From a candidate division SR1 bacterium (lineage in GTDB: Bacteria; Patescibacteriota; Gracilibacteria; Absconditabacterales; Absconditicoccaceae): 64,000 nt of DNA. The position numbers were made by a program, and so were the translations under genes. Each line of letters starts with the position of its first letter. Within the stretch, counting starts at the first letter, position 1. Positions 56,714 to 64,000 of this stretch are shown piece after piece. Location: NCBI GenBank assembly GCA_026397475.1, contig JAPLUT010000007.1, forward strand, positions 41,522-105,521, in the 5' to 3' direction. The notes beneath the pieces are model-generated. The model searched no databases, was not told the origin of the DNA, and saw nothing but the letters and a program-made list of their open reading frames with translations.

Positions 56714-56856
56714 AAAGCGTTCTCGCTCTTCATATGTCCTCCAATACAATGCTCTTGGACATCCCAAGAGTGACCTGGAGTAGATGTACTAGCATTGCAG
56801 GCTTGCCTGCCATAGGCAAGTACCGTGACATGAAGAATATGAGAGCTTTTTTTATT
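56714..56856 (+). ncRNA. Candidate structured RNA with pseudoknot and terminator
   Basis: Outer helices pair AAAGC (56714) with GCTTT (56845), TCTC with GAGA, TCTTCAT (56727) with ATGAAGA (56830) and GTC with GAC. Inside are CTCCA/TGGAG enclosing a 7-bp hairpin CTCTTGG/CCAAGAG, a CAATG (56747) to CATTG (56793) helix that crosses it as a pseudoknot, and a hairpin CTTGCC/GGCAAG. The 3' side ends GAGCTTTTTTT, a terminator. No ORF. It lies 72 bp before the helicase gene, so it is either an independent RNA or a leader. Confidence 0.6.
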
Positions 56857-56928
56857 TAATCAAAAAAGATACCAACACTTGTCCCGAGAGATTATTCATT
56901 ATTAATTTTTAATTATTCATTAATTTTT

Positions 56929-58791
56929 ATGTCCACATTCCAAGACCTCTGATTATCAGACCAAACATTAGCTGCATTGAATAAAAAATGATTCGTTACG
57001 CCATCACCGATCCAAGAAAAAGTTATTCCTCTCTTGATCAAAGGAGAAAAAAACATTATAGGACAAGCAGCAACTGGAACAGGAAAAACTGCAGCTTTTG
57101 GTATTCCCATGATTGAAAAACTCATACCAGGAAATAAAGTTCAAGCACTTATTCTTGCTCCCACAAGAGAACTTGCAACACAAATTGCAGAAGAAATAGA
57201 TTCTATGCAAGGAAACAGAGGGCTCAAAGTAATGGCAATTTATGGAAAACAATCGTATGAAATTCAGCATAGAGCTCTCAAGAGAGGAATAGATATTTTG
57301 GTAGGAACGCCAGGAAGAATTATGGATCACCTCAAACGCAAAACATTAGATCTAAGAAATATTTCTTATTTTGTACTCGACGAAGCAGATGAGATGTTGG
57401 ATATGGGATTCGTAGAAGATATCGAAACAATTTTCAAAGAAACTAATCCAGAAAAAAAAGTATTGTTATTTTCAGCCACAATGTCAAAAGACATTCTTAA
57501 AATTGCAAAAAAATATATAGGTGAGTATGAATTAATAGCAGTTGAAAACAAAGAAACAACATGAGAAAATACAGAACAGGTATATTTTGAGGTAGGAGAA
57601 AGAGACAAGTTTGAGCTCCTTCGCAGAATCATGGATACAGAACCAAGTTTTTATGGAATTGTTTTTTGTCATACAAAAGCAGATGTAGATGGACTCGTAT
57701 CAAGGCTTAATGATGAAGGATATAGCGCAGAAGGACTTCATGGAGATCTCGCGCAAAAACAAAGAGAACATTTTCTCCAACGTTTCAAAGACAAAAAAGT
57801 AAATATCCTTGTAGCTACAGATATCGCAGCAAGAGGAATAGACGTAAACGACGTGACTCACGTTATTAATTATGCGATACCACAAAACGCAGAAAGATAT
57901 ACGCATAGAATAGGAAGAACCGGAAGAGCGGGAAAGGCAGGAACAGCAATCACTTTCATTACACCAAGAGAATATAGCAAGATGGCATACCTCAAAAAGG
58001 TAAACAAAATTGATATTAAAAAAGGAATCATTCCTGACGTCAAAGGAGTAATTGAAAAAAAAAAATATAGACTAAATGAAGCTATTCAGGGAGTATTAGG
58101 CAAAGAAAGCCACAAAAACTATATAGAGATTGCAGACACATTAGTAGAAAACGCGAACGCTCGTGACGTTGTCGCAGCACTTTTAAAAATGCATTATGAA
58201 AGTGATTTCGATCTATCCAAATATCGTGAAATCGTAGCACAAACAAGAGACAATAGATTTGAAAGCAGATGAGGAACATGAGGACAAACAAGACTTTTCG
58301 TAGCATTAGGAAGGACAGAATGATATACGGCACAATCACTTTTGGAAATGATTACCAGAGAATCAGGAGTACAAGGAAGAGATATTGACGACCTCAAAAT
58401 GATGGACGACTTTTCATTCATCAGCGTTTCACCAAGCAATGCAGAAATAATTACAGGCGCATTTGCAAACAAAACTATCAACGGAAAAAAATCTATTATA
58501 AATAAAGCAAAAGAAAATACAGGAGGAGACTCTAGAGGACCAAGAAGGCCATTCCCACCAAGAAGAGATTTTTGAACAAGAAGAGAGTGATCTTCTGCCG
58601 GCGCAAGTTATCCTAGAAGAGAATTCTGACCAAAAAAAGAATTCCCACCAAGAAGAGATTTTGGGGACAGACCATCATACCCCAAAAGAGAATGATCTTC
58701 TAGCGGAGCAAGCTATCCTAAAAAAGATTTCTGAGCTAAGAAAAATTTCGAACCCAAAAAAGATTATCCACCTAGAGAGAGACGCAAATAA
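56929..58791 (+). CDS. DEAD-box RNA helicase with DbpA-type domain (620 aa)
   Basis: ATPase domain 1: AATGTGKTAAFGIP, APTRELATQI, TPGRIMDHL, VLDEADEMLDMGF, FSATMS. Domain 2: FCHTKADVD, VATDIAARGIDV, HRIGRTGRAG. Around residues 450-530 lies a DbpA C-terminal RNA-binding domain (TRLFVALGRTEGYTAQ...DDFSFISV). The tail repeats PRRDFG, PSYPKREGSS-like Arg/Gly/Pro units with TGA glycines. Likely a ribosome-assembly or cold-shock helicase of the DeaD/CsdA or DbpA group; which one is not clear. Confidence 0.93.
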
Positions 58792-58820
58792 AAATTTATT
58801 TTTTATAACGTCGAACTTAT

Positions 58821-58887
58821 ACCGGCGATTTTAGATACTTCAAATTCAAGCGAAGTGAAGAAGTTGAAGATATCTAAAACAGTCGGT
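58821..58887 (+). other. Long intergenic hairpin after the helicase gene
   Basis: ACCG, TTTTAGATA, TTCAA and TTC pair with GAA, TTGAA, TATCTAAAA and CGGT across a GCGAAGT apex. No T-run follows. Probably a transcript-stability element in the helicase 3' end. Confidence 0.55.
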
Positions 58888-58923
58888 GAAGGAAATCATT
58901 TAAGAAATAATTAAGAAAAAAAC

Positions 58924-58949
58924 TCCACAAAACATTGTGGATTTTTTTT
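58924..58949 (+). terminator. Rho-independent terminator of the helicase gene
   Basis: TCCACAA/TTGTGGA stem, loop AACA, T-run. Confidence 0.88.
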
Positions 58950-58972
58950 AAATAAAAATTATATCAGAGATA

Positions 58973-59620
58973 TTAATTCTTCTTTACCCAATATCTTTTT
59001 CCAAAAAAACTAAAAATTAAAAATACAAAAGAAATGCCAATACTCGTAATAAATATCCTTAAAGATATAGCTTCAAAAAAAGACAAAGGGAATAGCGAAA
59101 CCATTACACTTGACGCGTCAAAAGACCAATTACCTTGAGGAAAAATAACCTTATGGAAGATATCAAATACCGACTGAAAATCGAGAAACAAAGCAATTAA
59201 GAGAGAAGAAAGAGTTAGAAAAATCAATAACGAAGCCGAAAAAAATGATTTAAATATAGACAAGAACTGTTCCTGTAAAACAAGAAAAAATGAAATAAAC
59301 AAAAAAACAATGGAAGAAATAATCTCTAAGATAGAAAGTACATAAAATACTTGTCTAACATCCTCTAAATGACTTTTTTCATTCACTGTAAATATAGGAT
59401 TTAAAGAAGATTTTCATTGAATGAAAGTATATACATTCTGAGCATAATTCAGGGATTGTTTTGATTCAACGTAATTACCTTGTGAGAGATAGCTATTATA
59501 AAATTGAGAAGAAAACGAAAAGTATAACAAAGGACCAAGCAATAAAAGAAAAAAGACAGATATCCCCAAAAATGGGGAAAGAATTTTTTGAAAAAATGAT
59601 TTGTTTAGAATAATATGCAT
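58973..59620 (-). CDS. DUF1461 integral membrane protein (215 aa)
   Basis: Four or five membrane helices. FLDFQSVFDIFHKVIFPQGNWSFD followed by SLFPLSFFEA is the DUF1461 (TIGR01906) signature. One TGA glycine joins the two halves (FIQGKSSL). Function unknown. Confidence 0.85.
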
Positions 59621-59779
59621 AAAGATAATATATTCTTTTTAGACCACAAAACCAAGCAAAAATTCTGACTTTTCTAATTGAAAAATTATAATTAATAATT
59701 ACACTCAAAAAAGCATTGAATAGTAAAATCATACGAAGATTATTTATTATTCATTTTTAATTATTCATTATGTTTTAGC

Positions 59780-60787
59780 ATGTCTTTAGCTAACAAATAT
59801 CGTCCACAAACATTTGATACCATAATCGGACAGACGCACATCACAGAGATATTGAAAGCACAAATGAGCACCCACAAGGAGATGCATCATAACTATTTGT
59901 TATTCGGACCAAGAGGAACAGGAAAAACAACAGCTGCAAGGATACTAGCAAAAGCGATTAATTGTTTGGATCTGCAAGATTGAAATCCTTGTAATAAATG
60001 CTTCAACTGTCAGACAATCAATGAAGGAAAGACCTTGGATTACGTAGAAATAGACGCAGCTTCACATACAGGAGTCGACAATATTAGAGAGGAAATTCTC
60101 GACAGAGCGGCATATCCACCCGTAAATCTCAAGAAAAAAATATACGTAATAGATGAAGTACATATGTTAAGCAAATGAGCATTTAACGCATTATTGAAGA
60201 CAATAGAAGAACCAAGAGACAACGTCTGTTTCATCCTCGCAACAACAGAAATCCAAAAAGTACCTGAAACCATCATTTCACGTTGCCAGGTCTTCAACTT
60301 CAAAAAAGTAGACAAAAAAGAAATAGGAAAATTTCTTAAAAGTATCTGCGAACAAGAGGCACTGACTTCAACGGATGAAGCTATAGAACTAATTGCTAAA
60401 ATAGCAGAGTGATGCGTTCGTGATGCGGTAAAATATATAGATCAAGTGAGCGTTTTATGAAACATCGATGAGCACCATATAACAAAATTCCTAGGAGTAG
60501 CATCAGAGACATTGATCAAAGACTTTCTTTCTCTCATACAAACAGGAGATACAAAAATAATTTTTGAAAAAGTTGACGATATTCATAACCAAGGTATCGA
60601 CCTCCATAATTTCGCTAAACAAACGCTTATGCACATAGATCAAATCTTTCTTGAAGATATAGAATTTTCAACTAATATATCTGAGACATTCACAGACATT
60701 ATCGGAAGCATCAGACATTATCCTTATCCTACGATCATTTACAAAGTCGCGATACACAAACATTTAGCAAAAAACAAAAACAAATAA
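59780..60787 (+). CDS. dnaX: DNA polymerase III gamma-type subunit (335 aa)
   Basis: Clamp-loader ATPase: NKYRPQTFDTIIGQ start, Walker A LFGPRGTGKTTAAR, zinc module with C..[31 protein letters not shown] (Walker B, G is TGA), SRCQVFNFKK (sensor with SRC). It ends in TAA at 60785 just after A-AAA-AAC at 60769-60775, a -1 slippery heptamer in the right frame. The 1-bp-overlapping next ORF would be its C-terminal extension. A short gamma form without that extension is the in-frame product. Confidence 0.93.
60769..60775 (+). promoter_or_regulatory. Probable -1 frameshift site A AAA AAC in dnaX
   Basis: The zero-frame codons are GCA-AAA-AAC, so the heptamer is correctly phased. After a -1 slip the reading continues CAA AAA CAA ATA ATG CTA into the following ORF with no stop. 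A CTAGAA/TTCTAG pairing (60790 and 60830) could form downstream. E. coli dnaX uses A AAA AAG for the same purpose. Confidence 0.65.
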
Positions 60788-61083
60788 TGCTAGAAAACGA
60801 ACAATGATTTGATGACATTATAACAAAACTTCTAGAAAAAATAGAAACACCTTCTATCAAAAATAGTCTCAAAGATCGCATCATAATAAACAAAGTAACT
60901 AGCGACGGAGTATACATCATAACAATTAGTAAGGTGGCTCAGCTTATTTTCAGCAACCAAGAAAACAAAAAGTTCATAGAAGAAAAAATCAGCGAAGTTA
61001 TGTGAAAACCGATAGCAATCAATGTAACCTTTGAAAACAAAGAAAATTATTTCACAAGAAAATTAGAGGAAATATGATTATAA
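60787..61083 (+). CDS. ORF continuing dnaX in the -1 frame (98 aa)
   Basis: MLENEQGFDDIITKLLEKIETPS...VTSDGVYIITISKVAQLIFSNQENKKF...GKPIAINVTFENK resembles the small alpha/beta C-terminal domain at the end of many DnaX proteins. The TAATG junction with dnaX also permits coupled re-initiation, so it could be made as a separate small protein, as a fused tau-like form of about 434 residues, or both. Confidence 0.7.
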
Positions 61084-61117
61084 AAAATTTTTTTATTTCT
61101 ATAGCATAATGATAAAA

Positions 61118-61639
61118 TTATGCACCCTTTTTACGTAAAGTAACAACGACTCTTGAATATTCATAATCAGCAAAAAGAGTTTCAAAGTTTTTAAAATGAC
61201 TTTGTTCAGACTTAAATTCATCTCTAATGGCTAAAGGCATACAATACCAAAAAACATAAGCAGAAAGGACGTACGTTGTTGATCCCAATCTAAAAGAAAT
61301 GTAAGGATTCGTATCTTTATAAGGATTAGAAATATCACTTACACTAAGATAAATGTATTCTGAAGAATCAAAAGCAAGAAAAAAGTCCATAATCTGTTTT
61401 GCAGTATATACTTTATTACGAAGCTCTTTAACTTTAATTTCTCCAAACGTTTTTGATGTAAAATCAAGAAAATATTCAGGAGCCTGTCCGTTATTTTCTA
61501 CAAGATCCTTATTGGTATTTTTTTTCTGATTCATCCATGTCACAGCAGTCTGATTCAATTCTTTTTTTAAGTTCATATGATCGACTCAACGATGTTCTTT
61601 TCATAGATTAGATCTAAACTTTCCCTTTCCAGATCCCAT
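61118..61639 (-). CDS. Hypothetical protein (173 aa)
   Basis: ATG at 61639 gives MGSGKGKFRSNLGKEHRGVDH before MNLKKELNQTAV; a shorter form could begin at 61576. The body has ISFRLGSTTYVLSAYVFWYC and ends VVVTLRKKGA. No signal peptide. No family recognised. Confidence 0.65.
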
Positions 61640-61735
61640 ATTCAAGGCAATATAGAAAATAAATATAATTTATATACTTATTTTATAGGAAAAGTCAATG
61701 AAACTATATTAGGGCGCATATTTAACATATGTCGC

Positions 61736-63127
61736 CTAAAAATTAATTAATATTTTTTTTAGTACTTGGTACACCCTATCTACTGAAGGAATATATACCT
61801 TTTCATTGATGCTGTGAGGATGTTTTATGGTGGGACCAAAAGAAACTGATTGAACGTGAGTTCATAATTTACCTACTAAAGCTCCGCATTCCAATCCTGC
61901 ATGATATGCGACTATTTTTATAGGCGACTGTAAAACATCTTCATAATGCTTTTTTACCAATTGAACCAAAGCGTCATTTGGATTTTGATATCGTCATGGA
62001 TAACGTGATCTCGTACTAACTACTCAGCCTATTGAACCATGTTGAGTATGGAGCTCATCTACCAATCAACCTAATTTTTTATTGTCTGATGATCTCGGCG
62101 CATACGTGATATTGAATTTTGAATCAGCTGTTATAAACATTCAAAGATTGACAGAGCTTTCTACAAGACCATCAACACCTTCACTCATAGTCCTTACTCA
62201 ATCGGGAATATTTAATAAAACGGATAGGAAATCAGAATGATTTTTGATGGCGGGATGATCACCGATATGAGGAGTTATAGAATATGATAGAGACCCCGCT
62301 TCATATTTTTTTTTATAATTATGTATATAAGAGAGCACATGTTTATCAAATTTTTCTATATCCTCTACGGCCAATACTGCTTTAGAATCAGTTGGAATAG
62401 CATTGTCTGCTTGTCATCAATGGATCTCTATCACCTGCAAAGAACCGGCATAAGAATGAATGATATCCAACAAGGCAACAATAGCATTTCATCTGTTGAG
62501 ATGAATATCCACACCCGAGTGTCAGCCTTGCAGTCATACAATTTTGAGCTCATAACTTGGATATTTAATAGCTTCAAACTCAAGCTGATGAATACAGTCT
62601 ACTCTAGCTCATCATGAAGAACTAATACAGATTTCTCATTCATCTTCTGTGTCTAAATTGATAAGATACTTCCCTGAAAGTAAACTAGTATCAAAATTTA
62701 GGGCTCAAGTAAGTCACCTCTCCTCATCTACCGTAAAAAACAATTCTAATGCAGGATGGGGATGCTCTACTATTGCCAGCATCATAGCGAGAGCAATTCC
62801 ATTATCTGCTCCCAATGTAGTATCCTTTGCTTTCAACCAACCATCTTCCTCATACGTTTGCAAGGGGTCCTTAAAGAAATCATGAGTGCTTGTAGGTGCC
62901 TTTACGCAAACCATGTCCATATGTCCTTGAAGAATAACTACGTCCTTCTCTTCATATCAAGGACTAGCGGGAAGATAAATAACGACATTGCCTATAGAAT
63001 CAATTTTATAATTGAAGCTATTTTTGCTAGCCCAATCAATAAGTCGTTCACGTATTTTTTCTTCATTACCTGATGGCCTTGGTATAGTGGTAATGTGTTT
63101 GAAATAATCTCGTACTTTCTGTGTCAT
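61736..63127 (-). CDS. PepD/M20 cytosol dipeptidase (463 aa)
   Basis: M20C aminoacyl-histidine dipeptidase family. YFKHITTIPRPSGNEEKI start, ILQGHMDMVCVK (HxD zinc ligands), TTLGADNGIALAMMLAI (bridging Asp), FFTVDEERGLTGA (EE), NLDTEDEGEICIS, and KIVGLQGGHSGVDI with NRGNAI (dimerisation lid). C-terminal HAGLECG provides the last ligand region. ATG 63127 is preferred over a non-homologous N-terminal extension. Recycles dipeptides. Confidence 0.93.
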
Positions 63128-63156
63128 AGTTGATAGGTAATATGAATATAAAAGAA

Positions 63157-63492
63157 CTAATTTTTGAATATTTTTATAATATTTCAAAGCGTTATTTTTG
63201 TAGAATATTTAGACAATATTGTAGAATTTTTAAAGGCTTGTTTAAATAAATACAAACCATGTCAGGTATTTTTTGATTGAGAGATATCAAACAAGGTTTG
63301 ATCAGAATATTCTAAAAGTTCACTTTGATGTTCTATAAACAAAGATCTTATTTTTTCAATCTCTGGTGTTTCTAAAATTTCCAGAGCATCCAAAAACTCT
63401 AACTTAGTTTCAGAAACAATTTTACGTAATTGTTTTGAATTAAGAGCTATGGTCTCATGATGCATTTCTGCATTTCATAGGTATGTAGTCAT
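63157..63492 (-). CDS. Hypothetical protein (111 aa)
   Basis: MTTYLGNAEMHHETIALNSKQLRKIVSETKLEFLDALEILETPE..., helical; the last 40 residues (after SKNTG) are read through TGA and end in TAG. Lies 29 bp before pepD in the same direction. No family recognised; the C-terminal part is less certain than the first 75 residues. Confidence 0.6.
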
Positions 63493-63544
63493 GGCAAAGA
63501 ATTATAAAATAAATTAAAATTTTTTTAATACGATAAAGTTTTTT

Positions 63545-63571
63545 TTGTACGAAAAAATGTTCTTATATACT
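63545..63571 (+). promoter_or_regulatory. Promoter candidate for the 63.6 kb RNA
   Basis: TTGTAC (63545-63550), 15 bp, TATACT (63566-63571) within TTATATACT. Points toward the structured RNA. Confidence 0.5.
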
Positions 63572-63577
63572 CAACCG

Positions 63578-63775
63578 ACGACTTAAGAAATTGTAAACAT
63601 CAAGTTCCCTCAGAGCACTGAGGCGAATTGAAATGATTGCACTTGCCTGCAGGAAGCAGGGATTTCGAAAGCAGTTCAGTATACTAGTTTAAGTGTTTTG
63701 TTGTCCGGACAAAGTTTATATATTTATATAGTCTTTAGCATAAAAAAAACCTCTATATCGCTATAGGGGCTTTTT
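63578..63775 (+). ncRNA. Candidate structured RNA about 200 nt (6S-like size)
   Basis: Between a promoter candidate and a strong terminator with no ORF. ACTTAA (63581) pairs with TTAAGT (63689); inside are the perfect hairpins CCTCAG-AGCA-CTGAGG (63608) and CCTGC-AGGAA-GCAGG (63646), and GAATTG-AAAT (63625) pairing with ATTT...CAGTTC (63662-63677). The rod with bulges and side hairpins and the length recall 6S RNA, but no conserved 6S sequence is recognised. Confidence 0.55.
63743..63775 (+). terminator. Rho-independent terminator of the 63.6 kb RNA
   Basis: CCTCTATA/TATAGGGG stem (one T-G pair), loop TCGC, then CTTTTT; preceded by eight A that can extend the stem. Confidence 0.8.
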
Positions 63776-63804
63776 GAAATTACGTTAGGTGTAATATTTT
63801 TTAC

Positions 63805-63886
63805 GTACTACGACCTCAAGATAAATCGAAAAACCCCTCACTAAAATAGTGATTCCAGCAATTCGATTTAAAGGTAGAAGTAGTAC
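63805..63886. other. Multi-helix inverted-repeat element
   Basis: Nested perfect helices GTACTAC/GTAGTAC, ACCT/AGGT, TAAATCGAA/TTCGATTTA and CACTA-AAA-TAGTG within 82 bp. No ORF and no T-run. Strand unknown; it could be the leader of the minus-strand gene or a separate RNA. The rest of the window to 64000 is AT-rich and featureless. Confidence 0.55.
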
Positions 63887-64000
63887 TAATCATAATTACA
63901 GACGACTAAATAATATAAACCAGAAAAAATGATAGTAACTTTCTTAAAAAAATCAATAGATTTTTCTATCTAATGTAACTATACAAAATGGAACTTCATA

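Noticed and set aside
41880..63675. Shared word ATTTCGAAAGCAGT at about 41888 and 63662 as a mobile repeat
   Set aside because: Fourteen bases can match by chance in 64 kb, and at 41888 it encodes the conserved KAVVCIT region of RNase H.
63784..63886. Integron attC site
   Set aside because: A GTTRRRY-like heptamer is present but there is no paired RYYYAAC at the expected distance and no integrase.

Overview
The window reads coherently only if TGA is a sense codon. Under the standard code most genes look shattered. With TGA read as glycine (translation table 25) they close into full-length proteins, and every gene I could delimit ends in TAA or TAG. TGA falls at conserved glycines, for example the V-G-A-G-V-V end of EF-Tu, the G of the RNase H and dnaX cores, and the start of uL2 and uS19. 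With the AT-rich composition, the absence of a gene for uL30 between rpsE and rplO, the VirB2-like pilin and the many small secreted proteins, this points to a Patescibacteria/CPR genome of the Gracilibacteria (BD1-5) or Absconditabacteria (SR1) type. I cannot choose between the two from this window.

Layout. 1-15.5 kb (+): the 3' part of a giant gene (at least 4,094 codons) for a surface-type protein with Ig-like, calcium-binding and proline-rich segments, then a secreted protein, a VirB2/TrbC-like pilin, a TylF-type methyltransferase and a small hydrolase. 15.5-21.8 kb (-): four tightly packed genes for a membrane-anchored TPR protein and three secreted cysteine-containing proteins. 22.0-22.8 kb: a small lipoprotein gene with a clear promoter and terminator, and REP-like palindromes. 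22.8-35.7 kb (-): the classical S10-spc block in the order tuf, rpsJ, rplC, rplD, rplW, rplB, rpsS, rplV, rpsC, rplP, rpmC, rpsQ, rplN, rplX, rplE, rpsN, rpsH, rplF, rplR, rpsE, rplO, secY. 36.0-36.7 kb (-): tRNA-Pro, tRNA-Phe and tRNA-Ile with partial duplications of two of them. 36.9-50.1 kb (+): an accessory stretch with a DUF4012 protein, a PG-binding-like protein, secreted proteins, RNase H, a DnaQ-type exonuclease fusion, a zinc metalloprotease, FtsW/RodA, tRNA-Arg, DUF378 and a transglutaminase-like protein. 50.2-64 kb (mixed): tgt, an OmpA-like lipoprotein, an ASCH protein, a membrane methyltransferase, yidC, frr, a DEAD-box helicase with a DbpA-type tail, DUF1461, dnaX with a likely programmed -1 frameshift, and a PepD dipeptidase.

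The core blocks supply translation (ribosomal proteins, EF-Tu, RRF, tRNAs, Tgt), membrane insertion (SecY, YidC) and the replication clamp loader (DnaX). The accessory blocks are dominated by exported proteins, which fits an episymbiont or predator that touches a host cell; that lifestyle is inference. Intergenic DNA is unusual: it carries AT-rich reiterated words, GC-rich palindromes, tandem repeats, and at least two strong candidates for structured non-coding RNAs (about 56.71-56.86 kb and 63.55-63.78 kb).
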